Source of the DNA: Roseibium album
GTDB taxonomy: Bacteria; Pseudomonadota; Alphaproteobacteria; Rhizobiales; Stappiaceae
Direction of reading: 5' to 3'
DNA length: 64,000 bases
Assembly (NCBI GenBank): GCA_001404055.1
Contig: CXTY01000014.1
Location: forward strand, 186,001 to 250,000
Position numbers and translations under genes: made by a program. Below, in pieces: positions 1-9,824 of the stretch (positions are counted from its first letter, which is position 1; every line of letters begins with the position of its first letter). The notes below the pieces were generated by a model. It was not told where the DNA came from. It made no database searches and was given only the letters and a program-made list of their open reading frames with translations.

Positions 1-94
1 CATGACAATATCGCCCACCTGACACCCATAAACAGCGTCGAACCAATAGGAAGAGAGTGCGCGCGTTTTAATCGTTTGAAACCTGAATATCTGG

Positions 95-394
95 TTATCC
101 AGTTACAGCTTGCCCACTTTTGAGCCGGTTTTTCACGAAAAACGCTCGCTCTGCGACCATGGCAAGAATTGTGATCATCGCAATCCGAATTACGAGCAAA
201 CAGAGGGGGAAAACATAAGACTGAAGCGACGCGAGAAAATTTGAGTAGGCGAACGTGTTGTAGTGAAGCAGGGTCCCAACATACGCCAAGCACTCTACCA
301 ACGAAGTGACCCCGTAAATGCTCGGCAAATACAGATTCTCCTGATTGTGTCGCATCGCAATCCGAGCGGCCCAGAACACAAGCATCGCCATCAC
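95..394 (-). pseudogene. Truncated paralogue of the neighbouring GGDEF protein's membrane sensor domain
   Basis: This 99-codon frame (GTG start, ATG one codon later) encodes about three membrane segments and then stops. It aligns with residues about 135-225 of the neighbouring degenerate GGDEF protein, for example ECLAYVGTLLHYN here against EFAAYVWFVLHQN there, and a shared ERA(S/F) end where the GGDEF domain would begin. It lacks the first membrane helices and any GGDEF domain. The frame stays open upstream without another convincing start, towards the stop of the neighbouring gene at 433. The simplest reading is the remnant of a tandem duplication; a small expressed membrane protein is possible. 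The similarity is seen directly; pseudogene status is inferred. Confidence 0.5.
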
Positions 395-432
395 CTCATG
401 AAAGAGGCAAAGTACTGTTGCAACGTGTTTGA

Positions 433-1668
433 TTAGGCAGCGCTGCGTTTTAGAGAAGAAAACTCTCCGGTTGCCAAGGTTTTTTTCAAGTTACCATTCG
501 GTGCAAGGTCCATTGCCATGATCTGCCCCCTGCCCTTACTTTTGGCACTGGAGAGACCACGATCAACGGCCTCCAGTACTCTTTCAAGCGGAGAATCCGT
601 TGTTGCAGTCACCAGGCCCGCGCTTACGGAAACCGCAAGTTTTCCATCGGATGCATCCTGACAGGCGACACTGAGCTTCCGGCAAATTCTCTGTGCCGTC
701 AAAAAACTCATTTCGCGATTCACTTTTGGCAGGAAGACAATAAACAGTTCACCTTCGACACGGCCTGGTAGTGCTGTTTCTCCCAATGTCTCTTTCAGGA
801 TACGGCCAAACAATTGCAGCACGGCGTCTCCCATTGCATTGTTGAAACGGTCGTTAACAGCTCTGAGATCGTCCACGCCAAACATGATCAGACTATATGC
901 GCTGGCCGGGTCTGCATGCTCGGAAATCCAGTCCTCGACGTCGTTGAGAACAGCTCTTCTGTTTGGAAGTCCGGTCAGAGCGTCTTGCAATGCCTGTTCC
1001 TTGTAGCGCAGCGACGCGCGTTCAATCACCATGCAGGCTGGCAAAACAATGGTCATGATGATCGAGAACAGTATCGTAATCAGATAGATCGTCATGAAGT
1101 TTTGCGGAAACACAGACAAAAACGTCGGAAATTCGAGCAGATTCTGGTGAAGCACAAACCATACGTAGGCTGCAAATTCGATCATGTTTGTTGCGCCAAG
1201 CATCCGGACAGATTTCAGTTTTTCCGGATTTTGCCGGAAGGCCATCCAGATGACCCAAAGAGAGCTCCCGATCAGGGAGGCCTGAATAAAATTCACACGT
1301 GAAAGAAAGCTGTCCAGGAATGGTGTGTAGAAACAAAGCGCCAACCAAATACCCGCTATGGCAACATAAAGACCGACCAGTCTGGGGCGACCGAGAAAGG
1401 CAGCAAATCCGGCGCGTCTGAGACCAGTGCCCAATAAAATCAGAATGTTTGCAAGGATGATGCTGAATTCATCCGGAACGGTTCCACGCAGGCCAACAAG
1501 GACTGTGCCGTTACCGGTTATAAAAAGACCTGCAGACCAAAGGAGCAGACTTTGTGAGCAAGCCCGACTGCGTGTTCTCCAGATAAAATGGAACAGCAGC
1601 AGGATCGCGCTACCGGCAAACCCTGCGATCGTCACACATAAAAACAGAGTCGGTGTATCGAACGCCAT
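433..1668 (-). CDS. Membrane protein with degenerate GGDEF domain
   Basis: The 411-residue protein has about six or seven membrane helices in residues 1-220, followed by a GGDEF-fold domain (about 230-400). The GGDEF motif is replaced by EGELF (residues 305-309), and the first metal-ligand Asp of the usual D-x-D segment is Gly264 in FGVDDLRAVND. The domain is therefore unlikely to make c-di-GMP and may act as a GTP or c-di-GMP sensor or by protein contact; this is inference from known catalytic residues of the family. The membrane part is a MASE-like integral sensor that I do not recognise by name. A truncated copy of its last helices lies just downstream. The ATG at 1668 is the only obvious start. 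Confidence 0.85.
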   Translation of the reverse strand: MAFDTPTLFLCVTIAGFAGSAILLLFHFIWRTRSRACSQSLLLWSAGLFITGNGTVLVGLRGTVPDEFSIILANILILLGTGLRRAGFAAFLGRPRLVGLYVAIAGIWLALCFYTPFLDSFLSRVNFIQASLIGSSLWVIWMAFRQNPEKLKSVRMLGATNMIEFAAYVWFVLHQNLLEFPTFLSVFPQNFMTIYLITILFSIIMTIVLPACMVIERASLRYKEQALQDALTGLPNRRAVLNDVEDWISEHADPASAYSLIMFGVDDLRAVNDRFNNAMGDAVLQLFGRILKETLGETALPGRVEGELFIVFLPKVNREMSFLTAQRICRKLSVACQDASDGKLAVSVSAGLVTATTDSPLERVLEAVDRGLSSAKSKGRGQIMAMDLAPNGNLKKTLATGEFSSLKRSAA

Positions 1669-1800
1669 AGAGGACTGGGACCTGGAATATTACACCGGTG
1701 ACTTTAAATATGATTTGTAAAGGAAGGTTTAGCTTCAAGATCTTTCACAGATGCAAAAAGGGATGCGATCACCCAAGTTGGGTTTGGGCAGAGTGCAGGT

Positions 1801-2043
1801 TCATTGGTTTGCAAGCGACTCCAGGTAAGCTTCTGTCGCCTTGCGGTCTTCAGGATTAATCAAACCGGAAGACACTCCGGGATAGGCAGCCCCCCCATAC
1901 CCCTCAGGAGTGGGTACGTTGGAATTCACGTTCCCAGGTCGGCTCTTCAAGGCATCAACAAGTGGTGTTCCTGGCCCCACTGCACAGGCAGAGAGAAGTG
2001 GCAAAAAACAGATACCGAAAATGGTAGCAAACACTCTGTGCAT
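1801..2043 (-). CDS. Small putative lipoprotein
   Basis: The 80-residue product begins with a Lys/Arg-poor signal peptide ending in the lipobox LSAC (Cys at residue 20), so the mature protein would be a lipoprotein of about 60 residues. The mature part is rich in Gly, Pro and Asn, followed by an acidic helical end. No enzymatic motif is visible. It is separated by more than 100 bp from both neighbours and is probably monocistronic. The lipobox makes it more credible than a chance ORF; the function is unknown. Confidence 0.6.
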   Translation of the reverse strand: MHRVFATIFGICFLPLLSACAVGPGTPLVDALKSRPGNVNSNVPTPEGYGGAAYPGVSSGLINPEDRKATEAYLESLANQ

Positions 2044-2285
2044 GACAACCTGCTGTCTCTTCCCAAAAGATTCGTTTCACACCACAACATTGTCACACAA
2101 GTTCTTTAACCGCGGTACCTCAGAACGGTTTTGTTTCCAATCGACGGAGCTAAATCGTTGTGTCATAACTAGGCGAAAGCACATTTTCTGGCGTAACTAG
2201 AACAAGATTTGTTTTTGAATGTTTAAGGAATCCCAGGCCTGCATGAGGCCGGATGTGGCAAGAAAACCGGAGGGACGCCCTACCT

Positions 2286-4091
2286 ATGGCTGATGACCGC
2301 CAACATCCCATGTTGCAGTACATTATCAACAACCCGGAAGCCTTCGCTCAAAACCTTTCAAAAACGCTCGAGCAGGCTGGAAAAGCACTGGCTGCGTATA
2401 TCGAGCCGAGAGAAAAGGGCGAGATTGCGAACGAATCAACAGACGAACTGACAGGCGTTGTGAAAACCCTTGCTCAGGTCGGGGAATATTGGACATCCGA
2501 TCCTCAAAGAGCAATGGAAGCCCAGACACGGCTTTGGAACGGTTATGCTGATCTCTGGGGATCTTCACTGAAGCGTATGATGGGGGAAACCGCCGAACCG
2601 GCAGTAGAAACACCTCCAAAAGACCGGCGGTTTGCCGACCCCGACTGGGAAGACAATCAGTTTTTTGATTTCATCAAACAATTGTATCTGATTACCAGCA
2701 ATTGGGCCGAGGACATGGTTCACGACGCTCAGGGGCTGGACGAACATACGCGGCACAAGGCCGAGTTTTATGTCACGCAGATAGCCAACGCAGTCTCGCC
2801 ATCCAATTTTGTCCTGACAAACCCGGAACTCCTGCGACTGACCATGGAAAGCAATGGGGAGAACCTGGTCAAAGGCATGCAGCACCTCGCTGAGGATCTG
2901 AAAACCGGCAAGGGTGAACTCAAGATCAGGCAGACAGATCCGTCAAAATTCAAACTTGGTGAAAACCTGGGTATCACGCCAGGCAAGGTCATTGCCGAAA
3001 ATGACGTCTGCCAGGTGCTTCAGTACACACCGTCGACAGAAAAGGTTCTCAAGCGACCACTGCTCATTGTTCCGCCCTGGATCAACAAGTTTTACATCCT
3101 GGATCTCAACCCGGAAAAATCCTTCATAAAGTGGGCCGTTGATCAGGGACACACGGTGTTTGTGATCTCCTGGGTAAACCCGGACGAACGCCAGTCCCTC
3201 AAGAGCTTCGAACACTATATGAAAGAGGGCATTCTCAATACCCTCGATGTGATCAAGCGTGCGACCCGTCAGGAAGAGGTCAACGCAATTGGATATTGCG
3301 TTGGCGGCACCTTGCTGGCGGTTACACTTGCCTACATGGCGCGGCTTGGTGATGAACGTATCAAGACCTCCACCTTCTTCACAACTCAGGTTGATTTCAC
3401 TTTTGCCGGTGACTTGAAGGTTTTCGTCGATGAGGAACAGATCTCGGCTCTCGAAAAGCGAATGTCAGAGCACGGATACCTAGATGGCTCGAAAATGTCC
3501 TCGGCGTTTAACATGCTCCGGTCCAATGACATGATCTGGTCTTACGTGGTCAACAACTACCTGAAGGGAAAAGACCCCTTCCCGTTTGACTTGCTTTACT
3601 GGAATTCAGATTCCACCCGCATGCCGGCTGCCAATCATTCTTTTTATCTTCGAAATTGTTATCTGGACAACAAGCTGTCTAAAGGCGAGATGGAAGTGGC
3701 AGGAGAAGTTCTAGATCTGTCTGAGGTAACGATCCCGATTTTCAACCTGGCGACCAGGGAAGATCATATTGCGCCGCCAAAATCGGTACTCCTGGGATCA
3801 GCATGCTTCGGTGGACCAGTCGAATTCGTTCTTGCCGGGTCCGGTCATATCGCCGGTGTGGTCAATCCGCCAGCAAAAAACAAATATCAGTATTGGACCG
3901 GCAAAAAAGCCAAAGGCACTGTCGAAAACTGGCTTAGCAAGGCGAAAGAACATCCCGGGTCCTGGTGGCCCTATTGGGATGAATGGATCCGGTCAAACGA
4001 TGACACTTTGGTCAAGGCGCGCAAGCCGGGCGCAAACCGCGTAAAGATTCTCGAAGATGCGCCGGGTTCCTATGTGATGAAGAAAGTATAA
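2286..4091 (+). CDS. phaC: Class I poly(3-hydroxyalkanoate) synthase PhaC
   Basis: PhaC polymerises 3-hydroxyacyl-CoA into PHA storage granules. The roughly 601-residue protein has the N-terminal PhaC domain and an alpha/beta-hydrolase domain. The lipase-like box is GYCVGG with catalytic Cys338, followed by Asp493 in REDHIAP and His521 in GSGHIAGVV (numbering from ATG 2286). Length fits class I synthases, which work without PhaE or PhaR subunits. An in-frame ATG lies at 2253. I prefer 2286 because GGAGG precedes it at 2269 and homologues begin near there, although the 12-nt spacing is long, so the start is uncertain. No phaA, phaB, phasin or phaR is adjacent. The gene is convergent with the PAS-GAF-GGDEF-EAL gene. 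Confidence 0.95.
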   Translation: MADDRQHPMLQYIINNPEAFAQNLSKTLEQAGKALAAYIEPREKGEIANESTDELTGVVKTLAQVGEYWTSDPQRAMEAQTRLWNGYADLWGSSLKRMMGETAEPAVETPPKDRRFADPDWEDNQFFDFIKQLYLITSNWAEDMVHDAQGLDEHTRHKAEFYVTQIANAVSPSNFVLTNPELLRLTMESNGENLVKGMQHLAEDLKTGKGELKIRQTDPSKFKLGENLGITPGKVIAENDVCQVLQYTPSTEKVLKRPLLIVPPWINKFYILDLNPEKSFIKWAVDQGHTVFVISWVNPDERQSLKSFEHYMKEGILNTLDVIKRATRQEEVNAIGYCVGGTLLAVTLAYMARLGDERIKTSTFFTTQVDFTFAGDLKVFVDEEQISALEKRMSEHGYLDGSKMSSAFNMLRSNDMIWSYVVNNYLKGKDPFPFDLLYWNSDSTRMPAANHSFYLRNCYLDNKLSKGEMEVAGEVLDLSEVTIPIFNLATREDHIAPPKSVLLGSACFGGPVEFVLAGSGHIAGVVNPPAKNKYQYWTGKKAKGTVENWLSKAKEHPGSWWPYWDEWIRSNDDTLVKARKPGANRVKILEDAPGSYVMKKV

Positions 4092-4179
4092 GCCGGACGA
4101 GGAAACAGACAGCTTCGAGGGTTATGCTGCCAATCAGTCGAACCCTTACCCTGGTTTCGCTAACAATGGCACCGCTCTC

Positions 4180-6495
4180 TTAACCAAAATGCCGGCCAAG
4201 CGGCGTCAGGGTCATTGCCAGCAGTTTGCCAAACTTCTCCGCGCTCATTGGCCGGCCAAAATGGAATCCCTGAACGGTTTCTACCTGGCACGCAGCGAGA
4301 TACGCTTGCTGTTTCGCAGTTTCGACGCCTTCTGCGACAACATTTAGTCCAAGATCCCTGCCAAGAGAAATTATCGCCTTTGCGATCGAGCGATCGCTTT
4401 CGTCGGAATCAAGTCCTTCAACAAAGCTCTGGTCAATTTTCAGTCGGGTTAGCGGAAATCTCTTCAGCGCAGCGAGACTTGAATAGCCGATACCAAAGTC
4501 ATCGATTGCCAGTTTTAAGCCGATCTTTCGGAACTCTTCCATCAATTGGACGGCTTGGTCGGCATTCTGGATCAGCAGGCTTTCCGTGACCTCCAGCTCC
4601 AGAAACTTTGCCTGTAGTCCTGTATCATCCAGCGCGGTGAGTACGTCTGACGTCAGGTTCTTATCGTGAAACTGTCTTGCAGATACATTTACGCCGACCG
4701 TTATGGGAGAAAGTCCTTTGTCCTGCCAATTTTTGTTCTGTCGACATGCGTTGTTTAAAACCAACCGTCCCAACGGAACGATCATTCCACTTTCCTCTGC
4801 AAGGCAAATGAAATCCTTGGGCATCAATCTGCCGGAACTTGGATGTTGCCACCTCACCAGGGCCTCCGCCCCCACGATCCTTCCGCTTAAAAGATCGTAT
4901 TGAGGCTGATATTCAAGGAAGAACTCCTCGTTCTCGAGGCCCTTGCGCATGTCTTCAAGCAAGGTCAGTCTGTTTGCTGATTTGTCTGTAATTTGGCGAT
5001 CAAAAATCTTGTAGCCGTTACGACCGTCTGATTTGGCTTCAAACATCGCACAATCAGCGTTTCTCAGAAGTTGGGCTGCGTCCTTGGCATCCTGCGGATA
5101 ACGAGCCGCCCCAAGGCTGCAGGTAACATGAAACGAAAATTCACCGATCTGGATTGTTTTGGTGATTTCTTCCATGAGGCTCGCCATGAAACGCTGCAAA
5201 TTTTCCTTCACAGCAGCATCTCCCCAGACGATCAAAACGAATTCGTCTCCTCCAAAACGAATTACATCCTGTGCCGGATCATGCAGAGAAAGGATCCTTT
5301 CGGCGACGATTTGCAAGACACGATCGCCAACTGCGTGTCCGAAACTGTCATTGACGAATTTGAAATTGTCCAGATCAACAAACACAACGGCCAAAGGTTC
5401 GCCGGTTTCTTCACTTGAGAAGACCTTGTCCTCCAGCCTTGACTTGAATTCGTGCCTGTTAGGAAGCCCTGTGAGCACATCGTGGTTGGCGAGATATCGG
5501 ATTTTACTCTCTGCCAGGTCGCGCTCAACCGCGATGGAGGCCAGCCGCGCAGCTTCTTGTGCGAGTTTTTGCTCGTGTTCAGTCGGGCTACGAACTTCGT
5601 TTGTGTAGAGACCAAAAGTCCCTAGAACCTTTTTGTCTCTGCCGAAGAAGGGGACTGACCAGCAGGACTGCATGGGAAAAGGCTTCATAACATCTCTGAC
5701 GTCTTCCCAGAGCTCATGTTCAAATATGTTGTCCACAAAGACACTATCGCGCCGATAGACTGCCGTACCGCATGAACCGACCTTCGGCCCGATTGGAATG
5801 CCGTCAGCTGCTTCCAGAAACTCTTTCGGCAAATTGGGGCCAGCCGCCGCATGAAGGTTGGTACCAGCAGCGTCGACAAGCATGACCGACCCCATGACAC
5901 CATCCATTTGCTCTTCAATGGTCAATATCAGGGCCTCTAAGACATCGGACAAGGGTCTGCCGGTCGCAATATCCTGCAGGATTTTGTTTTGTCCTTGCTG
6001 CAGAGTTTCCGCTTTTTTCCGCGCGGTAATGTCACGTGAAATGCCGACGAGCCCAACAAATTCACCGTTCTTGTTCAGAACCGGGAACTTTGACGAAAAG
6101 AACCATTTCTTCCTGCCGTCCGGCAAAATCATAAATTCTTCAATATCTGTTTTGGGCAGTTTGGTTTCAGCTATTTCCTTATCAACCGCCAAAAAACTGC
6201 TTCCGACTTCCGAGCCGTGAAGTTCGAGATCCGTTTTTCCAAGCATTTCTGTGATTTCGTCATAGCCGAGATCGTTCGATACACTCAAATTGGCTTTGAC
6301 TATGCGGAACTGACGATCTTTGACATAGATGTGGTCAGAAACCTGGTTCACCAGCGTCTGAAGCCAGTCCCCACTCAGATGTAGCTCATCTTTCTCGCCA
6401 ATCTGCTCCAGCTTGTTGAGGCGCGTGAGCTCAGCTGCAAGAGACACCATTTCTTGAGGTGGCACTATGTTTTCGGCGTTTTTACTCATCTGCAA
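4180..6495 (-). CDS. PAS-GAF-GGDEF-EAL c-di-GMP signalling protein
   Basis: This 771-residue protein has no membrane segment. The order is PAS with PAC end (about 45-160, ending RDITARKKAE), GAF (about 165-330), GGDEF (about 340-505, intact GGDEF at 415-419) and EAL (about 520-765). The EAL catalytic set appears complete: AEALVRW, NVSARQF, LEVTESLL, IDDFGIGYSSL, KIDQSF and AEGVET. It could therefore both make and hydrolyse c-di-GMP, with PAS/GAF sensing a cytoplasmic ligand or redox state. No clear RxxD inhibitory site precedes GGDEF. It appears monocistronic, with an AT-rich region upstream. Confidence 0.93.
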   Translation of the reverse strand: MQMSKNAENIVPPQEMVSLAAELTRLNKLEQIGEKDELHLSGDWLQTLVNQVSDHIYVKDRQFRIVKANLSVSNDLGYDEITEMLGKTDLELHGSEVGSSFLAVDKEIAETKLPKTDIEEFMILPDGRKKWFFSSKFPVLNKNGEFVGLVGISRDITARKKAETLQQGQNKILQDIATGRPLSDVLEALILTIEEQMDGVMGSVMLVDAAGTNLHAAAGPNLPKEFLEAADGIPIGPKVGSCGTAVYRRDSVFVDNIFEHELWEDVRDVMKPFPMQSCWSVPFFGRDKKVLGTFGLYTNEVRSPTEHEQKLAQEAARLASIAVERDLAESKIRYLANHDVLTGLPNRHEFKSRLEDKVFSSEETGEPLAVVFVDLDNFKFVNDSFGHAVGDRVLQIVAERILSLHDPAQDVIRFGGDEFVLIVWGDAAVKENLQRFMASLMEEITKTIQIGEFSFHVTCSLGAARYPQDAKDAAQLLRNADCAMFEAKSDGRNGYKIFDRQITDKSANRLTLLEDMRKGLENEEFFLEYQPQYDLLSGRIVGAEALVRWQHPSSGRLMPKDFICLAEESGMIVPLGRLVLNNACRQNKNWQDKGLSPITVGVNVSARQFHDKNLTSDVLTALDDTGLQAKFLELEVTESLLIQNADQAVQLMEEFRKIGLKLAIDDFGIGYSSLAALKRFPLTRLKIDQSFVEGLDSDESDRSIAKAIISLGRDLGLNVVAEGVETAKQQAYLAACQVETVQGFHFGRPMSAEKFGKLLAMTLTPLGRHFG

Positions 6496-6816
6496 GGCTA
6501 CCCGTGCCCAACTCGAACTAACTTTCCGTTATAACATCAGTATTTTTCCCGAGCTCAAACTAAAAATCAAATTTAACTGAAGGAAACGCACAGGATTTTT
6601 AGTTTAGACGATTTTACTACAATATCATTTCAATACCGCTCGGTTCTATATTTGTATATACTTGCTTATTACAATTACGTATACAAAGCAGCTCTTCTTA
6701 AAAAATGATATTGGTAACTTTTACAGGCTTCACAAGAAATCACTGCAAGACGGGAATTGCCAAAGTTGTGCCTGGCCGGGTAAAGTTAATCAGCGCCACA
6801 TGGACAAGTCTCGGTC
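6496..6816. other. AT-rich intergenic region between divergent genes
   Basis: About 320 bp separate the GGDEF-EAL gene (leftward) from the membrane protein gene (rightward). The stretch from about 6540 to 6720 is markedly AT-rich and probably holds both promoters. I could not assign -35/-10 boxes with confidence, and the short frames in it lack ribosome sites. Confidence 0.5.
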
Positions 6817-7443
6817 ATGCAAACTCATCAACGCAATATTTCACCAGCTAACGGCCCAGGGCGAGCAAACGCTGCAGCGGCGAACCCGCCGCTATTGATG
6901 CTGAAAAGAGGTGCCATCAAGCCGGCTGGAGCAGTTGCTACATACGCAAAAATTGCCGCGCCGGTACTGATCACGGCCGCGCTCTGGTCGCATGTATGGG
7001 TAGGGACAGCGGCATCCGTTGCGTTGACCTTGGTCGCAGTGTTTTTCGTCGTCGCTATTGCGCGAATACGCCGCCAAACCCAAAGCTCACGTGGCTGGGC
7101 AGTCGCCATCAGTTTCGGCGAGAGGATTTGGCTAAACAGGCTGCAAATTCCCATTCCCGGCGAATTGAATGCCAAGCTAACAGTGCTATATCTGGCGTTT
7201 TGGACCGGTACTCTGGTTGCTTTGTCAGGCGGTTTCACTGCGTCAGTCATCCTGACTGCCACGGGTCTCATAGTCGCCTATACTGCGATGGCGGTTTATT
7301 TTCAAAGGCTCGTTCATCTTTACCGAACCATGAAGGAAAAAGAGCCTCTCTACCGGTTTTGGAGCAGCTTTGCCGAAAACGACAACATTCAGGTCAAGGC
7401 AGCAGGCGCAAAACAACAGAAAAGCGCCCTCGCCCGAGATTGA
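6817..7443 (+). CDS. DUF6653-like integral membrane protein
   Basis: The 208-residue protein has two pairs of hydrophobic helices (about 45-85 and 120-165), separated by a conserved-looking segment SFGERIWLNRLQIPIP. This resembles the ERxWLNRxxxPxP segment that I associate with the DUF6653 family, a recollection rather than a search result. A second start at 6898 (MLKRGAIK) would remove a low-complexity N-terminus; neither start has a good ribosome site. The biochemical role is unknown. It stands alone between the c-di-GMP gene and agmatinase. Confidence 0.7.
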   Translation: MQTHQRNISPANGPGRANAAAANPPLLMLKRGAIKPAGAVATYAKIAAPVLITAALWSHVWVGTAASVALTLVAVFFVVAIARIRRQTQSSRGWAVAISFGERIWLNRLQIPIPGELNAKLTVLYLAFWTGTLVALSGGFTASVILTATGLIVAYTAMAVYFQRLVHLYRTMKEKEPLYRFWSSFAENDNIQVKAAGAKQQKSALARD

Positions 7444-7534
7444 TCAAAACCTTTAAGTTATCTGCATAAATTATTGTAATTCCTATTTAAATCGAATATT
7501 TTTTGGAAGGTTTTTTGATTTCTCTCAGATGTGA

Positions 7535-8497
7535 TTATGATGTTCTTGCGTATTTTTCTGCGAGAAGGCCGATGTAGGTCAATGCCACACTGGCACCTGC
7601 AATCGCGGTGATGTCTGCATGATCATAAGCTGGGGCCACTTCGACTACATCGCCGCCAACGAAATCGATATTTCCCAAGCCCCGCAAGATCGATAGCGCT
7701 TCCCGGGAAGACAGGCCTCCTGAAACCGGCGTACCTGTTCCAGGTGCAAATGCCGGATCAAGACAATCGATATCGAATGTCATATAGGCCGCCCCCTCAC
7801 CGACACGACCCTTGATCCGCTCCTTGACACCCTCAATACCAAGCGTATCCATTTCATGTCCGAAAATCATTTCAAGTCCGCACGTCTCGGGAGCGTGTGT
7901 ACGTATGCCGATCTGGATTGATCTTTCAGGATCGATGAGCCCTTCCCTCACGGCCCGTCCTGTAAAGGTGCCATGGTCGATCCGATCACCTTCATCCGGC
8001 CAGGTATCCTGATGCGCATCAAATTGGACAAGCGCAAGAGGACCGTGCTTTGCCGCATGAGCCTTCAGCAGCGGATAGGTCACGAAATGATCGCCGCCGA
8101 TCGAAAACAGGTGCGTGTCGGTGTCCAGAATGGTTTTTGCCTGCGATTCAATATGGCCGGGAATATCTGCATTCCGGCCATAGTCGAAAACGCAATCGCC
8201 ATAATCGACACAGGCAAGTGTTTCAAAAGGGTCCATATCAAACGGGTACTGCGGGTCGCCATCGAAAATGGCCGAAGCGCGGCGAACGCCTTGCGGACCG
8301 AATCGGGCACCAGGCCGATTGGAAACAGAGGCATCAAACGGGATACCCCAGACAGCCAGATCCACTCCGTCCAAATCGCGGCTGTACCTGCGCCGCATGA
8401 ATGACAATGCCCCGGCATAAGTTGCTTCGTGGGAACCGCCCTTCACAGACTTTCCCAGAAAGGCGTTATCGGTTGGGCGCGGCAGCTCTGCAGACAT
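7535..8497 (-). CDS. speB: Agmatinase / ureohydrolase
   Basis: This is a manganese ureohydrolase that splits agmatine to putrescine and urea. Metal-binding signatures are present in order: GGDHF, DAHQD and DIDCLDPAFAPGTGTP. From the ATG at 8497 the protein has 320 residues, typical of SpeB. That start is preferred over 8527 because AGGAAA lies 6-11 nt before it. Related ureohydrolases such as guanidinobutyrase share these motifs, so the exact guanidino substrate is less certain than the family. Confidence 0.92.
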   Translation of the reverse strand: MSAELPRPTDNAFLGKSVKGGSHEATYAGALSFMRRRYSRDLDGVDLAVWGIPFDASVSNRPGARFGPQGVRRASAIFDGDPQYPFDMDPFETLACVDYGDCVFDYGRNADIPGHIESQAKTILDTDTHLFSIGGDHFVTYPLLKAHAAKHGPLALVQFDAHQDTWPDEGDRIDHGTFTGRAVREGLIDPERSIQIGIRTHAPETCGLEMIFGHEMDTLGIEGVKERIKGRVGEGAAYMTFDIDCLDPAFAPGTGTPVSGGLSSREALSILRGLGNIDFVGGDVVEVAPAYDHADITAIAGASVALTYIGLLAEKYARTS

Positions 8498-8763
8498 CTT
8501 GGTTTCCTGAATCAGGGTGAACTTCACGAACTGTAGTGACCATACGAATGGGAAATGAAAAACGAAATGCCAAATTTTTCACATGGGCAATGCTCCGACG
8601 AACATTGCACTTCGGTTTCAATCGTACCTGTGCAAATCTGACGTTGAAATTTGTCGTATGTAGACCTTTAAGATGAGTCAATTCTTGAAGGTAAGTCTCT
8701 GAAATTATGAGCTAACGTGACTTTTCGAGCAACAATCGAACAAGCTATTGGAAATTCCGTTAC

Positions 8764-9693
8764 ATGACCCAGTCAGGTCCAACCTCTTCGGGGCACAACC
8801 ATTCTCACGCTGAAGGCAAGCAACATGACCATGACCATGCGCCGGATGTAACGGACAAAAACGCTCGGACTGTTGCCTGGGCAGGACTTCTGATTGCGGG
8901 TTTCATGTTTGTCGAGCTGATAGGCGGTTGGCTCGCCGGTTCGTTGGCCCTGATGGCTGATGCAATTCACATGGTAACCGATGCAGCTTCTCTCGGGCTT
9001 GCCTGGTGGGCGTTCCAACAATCAAAAAAACCGGCCGATGCACGTCTCACCTATGGGCGCGACCGATTACCTGTCCTGATAGCTTTTGCCAATGCGATTT
9101 TTCTACTCGTAGTAACCATCTGGATCTGTGTTGAGGCCATCGGAAGACTGGCAGAGCCCGAAACCGTGTTGGCCGGCCCTATGTTCATTATCGCGGTGAT
9201 AGGTCTGCTTGTGAATATCGGCGCCTTTTTCATCCTTCAGCGCGGTGGTGACGGCTCGCTTAACATACGCTCTGCCATCCTGCATGTCATAGGCGATCTT
9301 CTGGGGTCCGTTGCAGCGATTGCAGCAGCGGTCGTCATCTATTTCACCGGCTGGTTCCCAATCGATCCGATATTGTCAATCTTCGTCGCACTGCTGATTG
9401 TCCGCTCAGCAGTTACGATTTTGCGCCAATCGGCTCACATTTTGCTGGAGGGCGCGCCGCAGGGGATCGACCGGGAGGCCGTTAAAACAGACCTATTGGC
9501 TGAAATTCCGGAACTTCAGGATGTCTTTCACATTCATTTGTGGTCCCTTGCAGAAGGCAAGGTGAATGCGACCATGCACGTGACGGTTAACTCTGACGAC
9601 CAATCAGATAGCGTGTTGCACCGCATTCGTTCGCGACTGGAGACCGAACATGACATCAAGCATGTGACCATCGAAATTTCACCAACATCCTGA
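8764..9693 (+). CDS. Cation diffusion facilitator, Zn2+/H+ antiporter (CzcD/ZitB type)
   Basis: This inner-membrane CDF transporter exports Zn2+ and similar ions. The 309-residue protein has a His-rich cytoplasmic N-terminus (HNHSHAEGKQHDHDH), six membrane helices, the metal-site HxxxD pairs in ADAIHMVTDA and LHVIGDLLGS, and a C-terminal cytoplasmic domain (about 210-309). Length and His-rich leader fit the CzcD/ZitB branch. The gene is separate from both neighbours. Metal specificity is inferred from the family. Confidence 0.93.
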   Translation: MTQSGPTSSGHNHSHAEGKQHDHDHAPDVTDKNARTVAWAGLLIAGFMFVELIGGWLAGSLALMADAIHMVTDAASLGLAWWAFQQSKKPADARLTYGRDRLPVLIAFANAIFLLVVTIWICVEAIGRLAEPETVLAGPMFIIAVIGLLVNIGAFFILQRGGDGSLNIRSAILHVIGDLLGSVAAIAAAVVIYFTGWFPIDPILSIFVALLIVRSAVTILRQSAHILLEGAPQGIDREAVKTDLLAEIPELQDVFHIHLWSLAEGKVNATMHVTVNSDDQSDSVLHRIRSRLETEHDIKHVTIEISPTS

Positions 9694-9727
9694 ACTTGCT
9701 ATGCAATTGTAATTTTACACCTCAGCA

Positions 9728-9777
9728 CTCAATCAGTAGGTGTATTTATAACTAAATCCCTTGTTGATTGAGTTTTT
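9728..9777 (+). terminator. Possible terminator after the CDF gene
   Basis: CTCAATCA (9728-9735) pairs with TGATTGAG (9765-9772), which is followed directly by five T residues. The 29-nt loop is long, so this is a weak candidate. Confidence 0.35.
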
Positions 9778-9824
9778 GACCTGTTGCCGCTACATTAAGT
9801 GAGGAACTTCAAGGAGGGCGCAGG

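Noticed and set aside
814..1302. 162-codon plus-strand frame
   Set aside because: It lies opposite the degenerate GGDEF gene; composition is Cys/His/Gln-rich as expected of an antisense shadow.
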